The translations under genes were made by a program, and so were the position numbers. A stretch of 64,000 bases of DNA, from assembly GCA_037039685.1 (NCBI GenBank), contig JAWNGF010000017.1, positions 1-64,000 on the forward strand, written 5' to 3'. The stretch is from Ceratobasidium sp. AG-K. Lineage: Eukaryota > Basidiomycota > Agaricomycetes > Cantharellales > Ceratobasidiaceae. This document shows, one piece after another, positions 12,031-22,713 of this stretch (its first letter is position 1; each line of letters opens with the position of its first letter). Below the pieces are notes generated by a model. The model saw only the letters and a program-made list of their open reading frames with translations, made no database searches and had not been told where the DNA came from.

Positions 12031-12132
12031 TCAGCCCCATCACGCTCCGAGATCCTCATCAGCTTCACAGCACTCTCGCCAGCTTTCCGCTACACACCAC
12101 ACTCTTTACACCACATTCTTTCCTCTCTCACC

Positions 12133-12827
12133 ATGCTCGCGTTCAGCCGCCTCACTAGCATTCTCTTCTTTGTACTATCGTTGAGCTTCTTTGCCTATGC
12201 CGCCCCGACCCCTGCAGTCGGCTCGAATGCCATCGCCGCGCGTCATGCTAGCGACGACCTTGTTGGTCTGATTGTCGATCTCCAAGCGAAGATCGATGTC
12301 GACGTCAAGGCAATAGGTACGCTACCAACTCGACAGCATTCGAATTCCAACTCACACGGGTTTGAACAGTTGCCGTTGAAGCTGTCGTAGACCTTGCAGC
12401 CAAGGTTGATGTCCTCGTCGCTGACGTAACTGCCTGCGCCAAAGCAGTTGCTGCCATTGGTGCAAACATCGAAATCGACGCCGCTGTCAAGGCCGATCTT
12501 GTGATAAAGATTGCCGCGATCGTGACCGTACGTACCTCCCAACTCTCCCCTTGTATTTTGTTTCATACGACTAACACTCTCAACTCAAAGGCGATTGTTC
12601 AAGTCTGTGTCTCCGTGGTCGCCAAGTTCGGCATCCTCGTCGTCCTCACTCTCCTGGCCAAGATTGATATTTGCCTTGACCTCCTCCTCGTCAACCTTGA
12701 CGTCTGCGTCAAGGGCATTGTTGCGCTCGTTGCTCAGATTGTCATCAAGCTCGGTGTGTCTGTGTTTGCCAGTGTTCACCTCGGTCTTTGCCTCAACGTC
12801 TTGGGCCTTGTCGGCCTCAGTCTCTAA
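12133..12827 (+). CDS. Small secreted hydrophobic protein, gene B (192 aa, 3 exons)
   Basis: Exons 12133-12316, 12370-12527 and 12591-12827. Exon lengths (184, 158, 237) are identical to gene A and the intron phases are the same, while intron sequences have diverged. The signal peptide is LFFVLSLSFFAYAAPTPA. All five Cys are retained (TACAKA, QVCVS, DICLD, DVCVK, GLCLN). Substitutions are mostly conservative (Val/Ile/Leu exchanges), which suggests selection on hydrophobicity. The two genes arose by duplication of the whole 2.57-kb unit. Role unknown. Confidence 0.85.
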
Positions 12828-12959
12828 GTCTTTAAGACTAACTAGTGCATTGTTTTCGTTGTCCCATGCTAGAATTAGATACAGCACTAGAATAATACTA
12901 CTTCTCTACCTTTATCCTCATGTTGAGCGCCTTTCAACCACTACGGAGTGCAAACCCTG

Positions 12960-15028
12960 TTAATCTAGATTCTACCTCGCCTTTGCATTGCGCACTTTGC
13001 ACCCTGGCCGCGCATATATCCCCATAACCACTCGGTTGTCTGAGCCTCTGGCTATCCTATTTGTTGCTTCGGTTCATATGCTAATGCAACTGCGGATTCA
13101 TGGAGAATTCGGGGAGCACAGTGCGATGTGAACTGCCGCTTCGTATGGGTGCCTCTAGTCCGAGAGCTTTACACAGTCGTACACCCGAACGGAAGTTTCT
13201 GGGTGTGCCTTTTTGGGCTGGCGTGGATGTATGTCCTCGGGCAACAAATTGAAGCTAGCAGCGTGAGCAACTAGTATCCAGGTCTGAACTACAAATCTAA
13301 AGCGCACGTGGTCTCAACGTTACCCCGCATACACTATTTCTAGTCTGAAGCTCATGACGCTATCTCCAGAGTTCGTCGTCCGTCATCGGTTCACAGCGCA
13401 CGTACTAGTACATAAATCAAAGTTTCTATATCATTTTCATGGGTACTATAGCACGAGAACTTCACACAGCCGCACAACCGAACGTATTTCTTTTGGCGCG
13501 GTTTTCTGGGCTGCCGCAGATCCACGCTTCCAAGCGACAGATTAAACCTAGCGGACTGACCGACTAGTCAGCCTTTGGCTGGCCGAAAAAATCCCTCCAA
13601 GTGTCACAGCGTAAATGCCCTGGACAGAATGCAGTCTAAGCGACTAGTCCGACACAGCCCGCAGTAAAGGCTGTCAAGAAATGAAAAAGTTCAGAGTCGG
13701 ACTACTTTGCGTAAAAAATGATCCCACTACAGAGAGCGGCTACTTTCTAGTAAAGACCGCAACTAGCGTTATTTGCTCGATCATGGAGCTAGATGGCATA
13801 ATTCCAATTAGTTGAGCCTGTGCGAGTAAGGGGGATCTACAGTTTCTGACGTTTGGTGCTTGACAGCTGTCAATGTCGTCGCAAAGGAGAAAATAAGGAA
13901 CGACTATGTGTAATGTCTGAGGGAAACACCAACATACGGGCGGATTGCAGTAGTCGAGCACCCGCTAGTAGCACGAGCATCGAGGCTGCATGAATAACAC
14001 TTGCCGGCTACGTACGGGCGTTGCGGCCGGCCAAGAGAAGCAAACACATTACGGAGTAAGATGAGAAGGGGTTCTAGAGCATTCTCATAGTGGGAAACAA
14101 GGACTTCACACATCAATTTGTATCAACTGTATTCGAATACAGTGATGTACAAATTCTTTGTAGGCGGATAACCGGCATTCGCAACCATAGCCTTACGTTT
14201 GTATGCGCACTGGCTGGAGATAAATCGATCCCTGGACAATAACTTTTTGAGTTTGCAAGATACACTGGTGGTGCCTTCACTGCAAAGTCCTGTACATACC
14301 AATTTCTACCCGAGCACCCGATGAGCCTCGGCGACGTACATAACCCGTTTCAAAAGTGCCGAAAGGACACTGCCCGCGCAAGCTCTACTGAAGGAGATCA
14401 AACGCCATAGCGAGTCCCACCGTTTGACGTCACTCAAGCAAAGGACAGGCTCGGCGTTCAAGCTTTGGTTTACCTCAGCCTAAAGTTCCCTTTACATGGC
14501 CTCAGACGCCGCGTACTAGCTTGCCGTAACTATTTCACAAATCCCGAGCGGGAAAGGCTTCGGGAGCTTTCCCGAGATCGATGAGCGGTTGAAGCCAAAA
14601 AAGAGCCGGATCGAAGCCGTTAGATTTCCTGACCCTATTGTATTCGGCTTCTCAGTCCAAAGTTGATCGAACCCCGCCTCCGCTCATGAAATCCGCTTTC
14701 TAATTGGTGGAGGTTCATGATTTAATTTGTAACAGAATAGCAGACTTGACAGGTGGATCCAAGTCGGACTCCTAGAACTACTATACTTGGCAATGATTTG
14801 CCAAAGTCTAGACCATTTGAGCTGAGGCAAGCTCTTTTATGAGTACGAGTTGCTTACGACATGGAGGGGACACATTGTGAAACCTGAGCGAAACATGAAG
14901 CACAAGCTTCGAGAAGCGCTCGATGACCAGCGCCTATAGACTACGCTTCTCGTAGGCTGCGGGACATTGAGCGTTCTTGATGCGAGACGCTTCTGCTTTG
15001 CGAACCCAAGGTCAGCCCATGGAATCAT
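12960..15028 (+). repeat. Tandem duplication unit 3, gene-less
   Basis: Matches units 1 and 2 from about 12960 up to GTCAGCCCATGGAATCATT at 15010-15028, then stops abruptly about 100 bp short of where the TATA box and gene would lie. Inside it, a ~130-bp block (13140-13270) is repeated at 13445-13570, explaining part of its extra length compared with unit 2. The gene was lost or displaced. Confidence 0.65.
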
Positions 15029-16345
15029 TAGTGGCGCATAGATCCTTGTAACACCTTTTTATGTGATCTGGTAGATATCCGTTTGTTGCTAGAGAGGGCA
15101 AGGGTGTCCTCTAGCAGGTGGAAGACGGGAGAGGGAGGAGGAGGAGAGGAACCCTGAGGACCCCCTACTCCAATGCGCCACCAGTGCCCCTGCGGATTTG
15201 TCAAGAATGTAGCAATCCCAGTATGAGTGCAGCTCTTGTGTAACTTTTCACTATCGCTCATTATATGACCTTTGGGCATCCTGCAGACGCATTTCATCCA
15301 TTGTGTTGTCGAATCGAAGGATAGACTTGATAACGATATTACAGAGTGTCGGAAAGCTACTTTTGCTCAGAACCGCCCTGCTCTTGGATCATGAAGTAGC
15401 CCCTGGCGGTTCATGATGATCATGTGGGGTTCCGGTCACTTGCATAAGTTCAATTTTCCGAGACAAGCCGTTCACTCGCACGTCGCTGCACGGAGGCTTG
15501 TGCAATAACCCTTGGAAAACCCAGGGGACCCTATTGTACCGCTCTATCACCCTTTGAAGCACTTTCGAGGCGCTCTTATATGTATGGTACACCAAGATAT
15601 GGACGACTTTGCCAGGATCATTCGTGGATCATTCCACCAAAGTGGAGTACAGCTGACCCGGCTGGTTCATGCCGGTTCATGGACATTCCAAATTTCCGAC
15701 AACAGATGTTTTATGCTATAGTAAGGCACGCGTGCACGCAATGTCTCTTCAAGAGAGGAAATTGACATACGTTCCTCCGATAGGGTCCGGTCAATCATCG
15801 TTAACATACCCGCTAATCATTTTTACCGCTTATTGTTGGTGAAACCAACCGAGAAGGACGGGGCCCATCGTGAAGTAGAAATGAAGAGGTTTCTCTGGGT
15901 TCACTGATCCTGAAAGATTCCTTGTTAGGCTCGTGTGCTATTTGTGTTCTAGTGTTCACGATGTCAGAACTGTCGGAGAGTACACATACTACAAGGAGGT
16001 TTGAATGCTTGTATGAAGTACATTCACATCCACACAACTCATTTGCGATGATAAATTTTAGCCGGGCGCTATGGCTCACATACCCGGCAAAGGTTGACCA
16101 AGGGTCTTACAAATGAAACTGACAGGATTTTCATCTTCCAAACACGAAGGTGTTTCGCTCAGATCATACAAAGTGCCACAGGACAGGCTTCCAGAAGCAC
16201 AAACCAGCTCGCCCACGAACCAAGGTCTCGCGAGACTACGGGAGCCGCCACCTTCTTTGACAGTCTTTGTAGGCAATATCGAATTCAGGTATTGGTCGCG
16301 GATTCGTGGAGAAGGTTCGTTTATCAATTTCATCGACCAAGCCAA
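15029..16345. other. Unrelated spacer between unit 3 and gene C
   Basis: No similarity to units 1 or 2 noticed and no convincing gene. It separates the truncated cassette from gene C. Confidence 0.35.
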
Positions 16346-16351
16346 CGCATT

Positions 16352-16359
16352 TATAAAAG
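16352..16359 (+). promoter_or_regulatory. TATA box of gene C
   Basis: TATAAAAG, 100 bp before the gene C ATG. Confidence 0.65.
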
Positions 16360-16451
16360 CCCCGCCTCCAGCGGCAGATGTCTCATCAGCTCTTCAATAC
16401 TCCACCACCCAATCCACTCTTTTCACCACACTCCTTCCATCTCTAATCGCT

Positions 16452-17130
16452 ATGCTCGCTTTCAGCCGCCTCACCAGCGTTATCTTCTTCGTGCTCTCTT
16501 TGAGCCTATTTGCTTACGCGGCACCCACCCCGGCGTACGATTCCAGCGCGGTCGCTCCTACTCATGACGGTCTGGTTGGTCTGCTTGTGGAACTCAAAGC
16601 CAAGGTTGATTTCGAAGCCAAAGAAATTGGTAAGCCTTTGCCAATACTGCCTGGCTGTTTATACTCATGATAACCTCGTAGTTGGCGCCACCACGGTTGT
16701 CGGCCTCGCTGCCAAGGTTGACGTCTTGGTCACCGATGTTACTGCCTGTGCCAACGCAATTGCTGCTCTCGGCGCAAACATTGATCTTGACGCCGCTGTC
16801 AAGGCTGATATTGCTGTCAAGGTCGCTGCTATCATTACCGTTCGTGTCCTTCCTCTGTTTTCCTACTATCACTCATGTCGCTTTCAATTCTAGGTTATCG
16901 TCCAGGCCTGTATCTCGGTCATTGCCAAGTTCGGCATCCTAGTTGTCCTCACCCTCCTGGCCAGGATCGATATCTGCCTCAACCTCCTCCTTACCAACCT
17001 CGGTGTATGCGTCGAAGGCATCATCGTGCTTGTTGCTCAGATTGTCGCCAAACTCGGTGTTTCGGTATTTGCCCAGGTTCACCTTGGCTTGTGCCTCAAC
17101 GTTCTTGGTCTTATCGGGTTTTCTCTCTAA
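16452..17130 (+). CDS. Small secreted hydrophobic protein, gene C (190 aa, 3 exons)
   Basis: Exons 16452-16629, 16682-16839 and 16894-17130. Exons 2 and 3 have exactly the same lengths as in genes A and B (158 and 237), and exon 1 is two codons shorter. The signal peptide (VLSLSLFAYAAPTPA), the acidic/Lys segment and five Cys (TACANA, QACIS, DICLN, GVCVE, GLCLN) are kept. The second intron starts GTTCGT, a weak donor. Unlike A and B, its upstream DNA is not the duplicated cassette, so it is either the older copy or was moved relative to it. Function unknown. Confidence 0.85.
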
Positions 17131-18843
17131 GTCTTAGCACTGGATTGGACTTTTTATGGCACTTCACGCTCTAGACTTAGATAGACCCGTTGCTTATAGG
17201 CTAGAATATTATTCGTTATTCATCTCTCAATCTATCTGAGTTCACTGTGCTTGTTTCTATCAACCACCTCCCAGCATGCGGCGGGTCAATGCGCACATTG
17301 CTACTTTATGGAAGTTCTCACTGATCGGTCGTAACGCTACAGACGTTAAATACTAAGCTCGACGCTTAGTTTTATTAAGTCCTGTCTCATATCCCTCTCC
17401 CTCACTGTTCTCTGCGTACCACGCCTTCTTTGGGTCCACAGCTGCCGATTTGTGTTGGTCCCCTCACGCCTAATTCTATGCTCTGACCTCGAACTGGTCC
17501 TCGCCAAAGATCCTGATTGGACAAAGCATGTGGTTCCCGTCAACGGGCTCCTTTTGGCCGTCACAGGCCTCTTCGTTCCATTTGATTGGTGCCAACGACT
17601 AGAGGATGAGAGCAACCCCATGACCGCTTCACTGCTATTCGATATGTCGCCGGATACTTGCAACCCATTCGCGTTGGGCGCTCCTCGGGTTGTATGGGCC
17701 ATATTGGAGCGTATTCTGAATTCTTATCTTCCCATTAAACGGGACCCACTAACCTCTTTAGTTTTGAACCTCGGGTTTGTTTCAGACGAGTCGCCATAAT
17801 TGGCAAGTGGCTGGTAGTTCGTCACACGATGTACTCTCGTAACTTAGCGCGGAACCACGTTTCCTTTCTCATAAGATACGGTGGCCGAAAAAATAAGCAT
17901 GGATTCAATTGTGTCATTTCGGTGGTAGATACTGTTGTACCCGTGACCGACAGAGCGGCTGACCGTGTGTGCACAACGTGTTTGTACCGTTGAGAGGTAC
18001 CTGCGTTATCAGCGACCGACGAGGTGATGAGACATAAGCTCCACCCTGCTCTACCTCACTCGCCCGGCCCGCCCTCTGTCTCTGCTCGAAGTTGAAGTGA
18101 GACGAATTGTCTATGCGGTATGATTTAGTCAGTCAGCTCGGACCCGGGAGCCCAGCCCAAAGCCAACGGAGTTGACTTCAGAAAGTTTAAGTCAGTTGCA
18201 GACTTTGTGCGGGGAACTTGACGCGATGGGTTGAGGGTGTTATAGGTACCAGAGGGACTTGGATGATTTGAGAGGGACTAGCAAGTTCGATGCCTGCGTT
18301 GGAAGAAACTCCGCTGAATTGAGTAGCGAGAATTATTTTCCCCTTACCTTCCACCTCCAGCACTTCCCGAAGCCCGTTTACGGGTTAGGCCAACCTGTCT
18401 CGATCGACGGTGTGAATTTACCTCGCGAGTGCCAAGGTGTTCTTCCCTGCACCTAATGGAGCTAGACCAGACCAATGGGCTCCAGGGGGGATGCACTCTC
18501 GCTTCTTTGAGGCGCCGGTGGTCGGCTGAGGGCCTGTGAGCGAAGATTGCGAGGTGAAAAACCTGGCGAGAGGGGACCAGGGGTGGTTGGCTGTGGGGGC
18601 CTCTTAGCTTGTGGCGACGCGATTGTGGATAACGAGGGATACGCACGTCTCGGTTCGTGGGTATCTCCTGAATCCAAAATGTATTTCTCACAACGGCGAG
18701 ATTATGGAGCCAGAGCCTCGCGTGAATGGATAGGATGGATGTGGCCAATCCGTCGCGATTTGAGCGCCCGAAGTATTGTCTCCGAGGCCACACTTGTTCG
18801 GGAAAGTTTCTAACAAGGCAGGAAAAACGCGCGTCGGAATGAC
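17131..18843. other. Mostly non-coding; one 115-codon frame at 17452-17799
   Basis: The plus-strand frame reaching 17799 contains DWTKHVVPVNGLLLAVTG and PRVVWAILERILN, which look protein-like. However there is no ATG, no paralog and no domain I can name. I treat it as a possible exon or gene fragment. 17800-18250 holds nothing I can support. Confidence 0.25.
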
Positions 18844-19123
18844 GCGCTTCGTTGGCAGGCGAGAATACCAAGATGACGCAATAGCACCGAAATGAATGGA
18901 GAGCATACTTCCAAGCGTACAGAAAATAGGGGGGTAGGGTGTGGCACACTCCAAGGACCATGATCGCGATCGACGCCCCAAGGAGGTAAAAAGCTAGGCT
19001 TACGTGATCATTAGCGCCACTCTGGGGTACAGTCCAGACTCGCCTGATCTCAGCGTCGATCTTCTGCATCTGGGCTGCATCATTAAATTCCATAAACACA
19101 TACACCACTCGACTCTCGTCCAA
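18844..19123 (-). CDS. Possible exon(s) of an unrecognised gene
   Basis: On the minus strand an exon-like segment encodes VVYVFMEFNDAAQMQKID and IRRVWTVPQSGAND, bounded by an AG (CAACTAG) and a GTAAGC donor after codon His. Downstream frames contain a hydrophobic stretch (LLGASIAIMVLGVC). Neither start nor full intron set could be fixed. No family is recognised. Confidence 0.25.
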
Positions 19124-19477
19124 TTCGTTCTAGTTGCAAAAACCACGCCAGTATACCGCTTCTAGTTGTGTGTGGATACCGGTTTTTTCCGACTCTGCGC
19201 CGCTGTTGCCACGCGGCTATCCCGAGGTGTGTCCCGCCAGACACCCAACGCGGGATTCGCCACACGGTGGAACCATTGCAAGGCGAGTCCGAATGTCTTC
19301 TCGTTCTATTTATTTGGTCCGGTTGATCCAGCACTTCCATTATCGCTTTAGACTCTATCAAAGCGTGAACTGAAAGTTATGGTGACACCGCTTAAGCGCT
19401 TGTATAGACCCTGTGCGAGCGGCCCACCTCCGAGCACTTTGTCCATGAGAGCCATGCCAAGGTTTTATTAATAAACC

Positions 19478-19771
19478 CTATTTGAAGTGTTCCTCTGGTA
19501 GCGAGGTGGACTGTAGATCAACGCCCGCCCCCATCGCAGCATCAACTACAACAACCAATTGACAAAAAAAGGCTAACCCATAGCAAGAATTAGAGTTAGG
19601 ACGACTAACCTTATAGATGGCGTTGAATGTGTATAGAATTGCCTTCTCGATCCGCCAGACTCGGGATGCGGCCCCTGCCGGTTTGGCACTGGAGCCGGGC
19701 TTTTCCCAGAGACGAACTCGGGTGGCACGCGCATATGGTTCACTCTGGGAATGGTCAATGAAGTAGGGCAA
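19478..19771 (-). CDS. Possible two-exon fragment, unrecognised
   Basis: Frame encoding RVRLWEKPGSSAKP then VWRIEKAILYTFNAIYK, ending at a GTTAGT donor with a CTAAC branch-like motif shortly after. An acceptor (TTGTAG) is followed by an in-frame segment LMLRWGRALIYSPPRYQ and a stop at about 19478. No upstream ATG was found in frame, so it is either a 3' end of a broken gene or a chance frame. Confidence 0.3.
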   Translation of the reverse strand: MPYFIDHSQSEPYARATRVRLWEKPGSSAKPAGAASRVWRIEKAILYTFNAIYKVSRPNSNSCYGLAFFCQLVVVVDAAMGAGVDLQSTSLPEEHFK

Positions 19772-19789
19772 TACATGCTTCTGGGATCT

Positions 19790-19900
19790 AGATTTTCCAA
19801 GCTCGGAGGTTAGTCGAGAAGAGGGCGGGATCGAAGCAATCAGACCCTATAATGAATTGCTTCTCAACGAAGTTGGGGGTTGATCGAGCGTCAGAATTAA
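19790..19900. repeat. Distant copy of the duplicated upstream block
   Basis: The order GGATCGAAGC, GACCCTAT, GCTTCTC and GTTGATCGA with similar spacing matches the block at 8980-9050, 11550-11615 and 14600-14670. This suggests a fourth, decayed relative of the cassette. Similarity is patchy. Confidence 0.35.
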
Positions 19901-20242
19901 CTTAGCTAGACTAATGAAATAGAGCTTGGTATTCCAACCGAGCAAGGTCCCAGTTCCGTTGAGAAAGGTAGCCGGAAATCGTGAATCGAGCCTCGGGAAG
20001 CGCGAGGCATTGTTGTTTGAATTACAAGCTCCTCCTCCATTGTGTCTTGGCACTCACTTCTATTCGGCGAGTCGTCAGAGCTGAGGTAATTGGTAGGTGA
20101 GCTGAACAAGTTTGTCTCGTGATATCTCACAATCCAGTCAGTGGTATAAGATGTTCGTACATGCCTACCATCCTCTCCCCACACATTATACACAAGCCTC
20201 ACTTCCCATCGAACTTGCCACTTGGACAAGCGCTTTTTAACA

Positions 20243-20560
20243 ATGGCTAATCAAATCTCACTCCTGAACGCCCTTTGCGGCCTCAGTAGCATTCCAATCG
20301 AGCCCGACCTCGAGCAACAAGAGGCTCAGACGCAGACGTAAGTGCATGCAACTACAATGCATAACAACTTAGTGCAGAGTTTACTCAACCCTGATTCACA
20401 GCAATCAGCAGCAGCCGAATACAGTGGCTAACGGCAATACCCCTGCTCCATCTCAAACACAGGGACCATCGTGAGTAGCTCTAGATAGCAGGACCATAAT
20501 CAGTTAACATATGGCCTCCATAGAAGCACAGGGGATTCGAACCAAGGGCCTTCCCACTAG
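20243..20560 (+). CDS. Small 66-codon three-exon gene, unrecognised
   Basis: ATG 20243 follows a TATA-like TTATACA near 20186. Exons 20243-20337, 20402-20470 and 20524-20560 join in frame through GTAAGT/AG and GTGAGT/AG introns (64 and 53 nt) to a TAG. The N-terminal half (ISLLNALCGLSSIPIEPDLE) looks like a short helix; the rest is Gln/Asn/Thr/Ser/Pro-rich and probably disordered. No signal peptide and no known motif. Two consensus introns of normal fungal length both preserving frame are the main support for a real gene. Confidence 0.5.
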
Positions 20561-21044
20561 CTACCTATGGTGGAAGCGAGTTGTGAATGTACTTGTACTA
20601 CATTGTCTCGGGAGTTGTATCTGCTCCATTTGTCTGTATTTCCTTGGTGTAAAATTCTCCGCCTCTGACATCTTGCTTTATTCTTCCACAGAACAAAGTT
20701 CCCGTGTTCATCTGTACTTGACTGTTGTTCTATTTCAGTTCATGTACCACTATTCTATCATTCTGTACGCTGGCTTTTCTCTCGCACCTATGCTGCCGCA
20801 CCACATAATGTAACAAAATTATGTACACATTCTATTTTTTGTCACAACCATGTGCAAGGGAGGCTTCGGGAAAACACTCATGTATCAAGCAATATTGATA
20901 CTCTTGCCTTCACAGTAACCAGGAATTAAGTAAATGATGCAATGTAACCCTCAATTTAAGCGAGTTCAATCATGTGGTTAGATGTTTTACTGAATAATTA
21001 GATTGCAATCTGAATCTATTAACTACTATACTTGGAAATGATTA
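20561..21044. other. Spacer before the DUF3638/DUF3645 fragment
   Basis: No supported gene. The end (20975-21045) contains ACTACTATACTTGG.AATGATT, which resembles a phrase in the duplicated cassettes (9150, 11725, 14775), suggesting the gene fragment abuts repeat-derived DNA. Confidence 0.3.
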
Positions 21045-22713
21045 CACAAGGAACCAGAAGTGAGGGTGTTGTTGGACGTCGGTGCACAAATGCTTGAGCT
21101 ACAGAACGAGCATTTGGCACGATCCTGGCTCAACTTGACTTCGAGCTCAAGGATCGAAGCAGCAGTATACTTTAATGGTCACGACGAGCTGTTTGTCCTG
21201 TCACGAAGTGGCACGCCTTCTCCGTTCTACTCGTCACCTTATTCTCAGCAACTGGACAAATGCATCATCTATCTCGATGACGGTCATACGTGTGGTACTG
21301 ACCTGAAGGTCCCTCTGGGATTCCAAGCCCTCGTGACGCTTGGTCCCAGGGTTACAAAGGATAAGTTGTTGCAAGGTGAGTGCATATCTCGGGGCAGGAA
21401 GCTTTCACGGGCATACTCACTGTTTCTTAGGCTGCATGAGAATGCGACAACTAGGACACAGACACACCATAATGTTTGCTGCTCCGCCTGAAGTCGACAC
21501 CCAGATCCGGTTAGCCGGTTCCATACCTACGACGGACGACATCGTGGATGCAGTGGACGTACTGCACTGGGTCACGCAAGCAACCTGCAGAGAGCTTCAA
21601 ACCCACATTACCGCATGGGCGCAGCGGGGCGTTGAGTATAATCAACGGGAAGAGGCTCAGCAATTATACAATCAAACCAAGGACATCTCCAACCTGAAAG
21701 TGGGCTGGATGAAGCCTGAGGCTTGTAGCCTTGAAGAGTTATACGGCGTGCCGTCTCCCACTCCTGAACCATCCGTTAGCGATTTTACATTACTGGCCTA
21801 CGATATCCCAGGTTTCTGTGAACGTCTTGCACTTCTAGGATTCAACGAACTCAAGGACTCAAGAATGAATGAAGAGTTGAGGCGAGAAGTAGATCACGAG
21901 ATGGAACAAGAACACCAAATAGCACGCCTGACGAGAGAAGAACCCGCAGGACATCAAGTACATCCAGATGTGAAATCTTTCATACAAACTGGTTGCATGC
22001 AACCAAGGTCTCCCGGGATCAAGCACCTCTTCCAACCTCTAATTTCTATGAGCCAGGATCCCCTCAATGGATGGTCAAGAACCCTCTTTGCGTCCGCAGA
22101 CTTTTCCTGCACATTGGAACCCCCACCGGCTTGCCTGCTGAATGACTATATGCGCCTGGTTAACTGGGTCGTTCAAGGAGCCAATGGAGTTCGAGTGGTT
22201 TTGAGCCCGTACAAGGTCAACAAGCTTCTTCCACAAATCCGGGAAAGCAATAGCTGCGTGTCGCTTCATATCTATGCCCCTCGCGTGACCCAGTCCATGC
22301 CTACCTTTTCGGAACTCGATTTTTATTCAATTCCCACTCGATCATGTCCCATAACTTGACCTATGGTGCCTACTACGCGACTCCAGCTTGGCCTTTTTGC
22401 TGGTCAGCTATATTTCTCCAGCTATCAAGACTATACCTGGCTGTGTGCAATGCTTGGCATCTGCAACCAAAAGGAAGAACTTGAGGAATATGGCATTACA
22501 ACAGACCCAGATGGTTTTGTGAATCCCACGGATCGCAAAATTCTAGTTGACGTCCTCCAGGAGTATGGCATCTGCAAGTTTGAGAGTAGTCCAATCCTGT
22601 TGCTCAAGGAACTGATTAGTTGCAGGAGAAAAGGGATGAAGTATTTATTCTTGCACCTGGGTCAACTCTTGCACGGTCGAAGTTTAACAGAAGATAGCTT
22701 TCAGTCCAAGTGA
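21045..22713 (+). pseudogene. C-terminal fragment of a DUF3638/DUF3645-type giant protein
   Basis: Reads LLDVGAQMLELQNEHLA, LDKCIIYLDDGHTCGTDLK, GFQALVTLGPRVTKDKL, then across an intron (21376-21430) GCMRMRQLGHRHTIMFAAPPEV. These phrases are, from memory, hallmarks of the large (~3000-residue) fungal DUF3638/DUF3645 proteins, annotated as ubiquitinyl-hydrolase-like. The end matches the family tail (LGLFAGQLYF, RRKGMKYLFLHLGQLLHG). Only ~540 codons are present; nothing upstream of 21045 continues the protein. One in-frame TGA at 22357-22359 splits the tail. It is therefore a 5'-truncated copy. An intact intron implies a DNA-level, not retroposed, duplication. Confidence 0.8.

Larger units (their letters stand above)
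10391..12960 (+). repeat. Tandem duplication unit 2 (upstream cassette plus gene B)
   Basis: Second copy of the ~2.57-kb unit. It includes the 3' flank motif GGAGTGCAAACCC near 10382 (again near 12945), the GATGAGCCTCGGCGACATGCAC-like block near 11250 and the promoter-proximal block 11440-12030. Divergence from unit 1 is visible throughout, so the duplication is not recent. Confidence 0.75.

Noticed and set aside
16094..16567. Open frames overlapping the start of gene C
   Set aside because: Run through the promoter, TATA box and signal-peptide exon in other frames; shadows of gene C.
18547..18813. 88-codon plus-strand frame
   Set aside because: Biased composition, no recognisable motif, overlaps minus-strand exon-like sequence.
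20525..20545. B-box-like GGTTCGAATCCCC on the minus strand
   Set aside because: No A-box or cloverleaf around it; it overlaps the third exon of the small gene.
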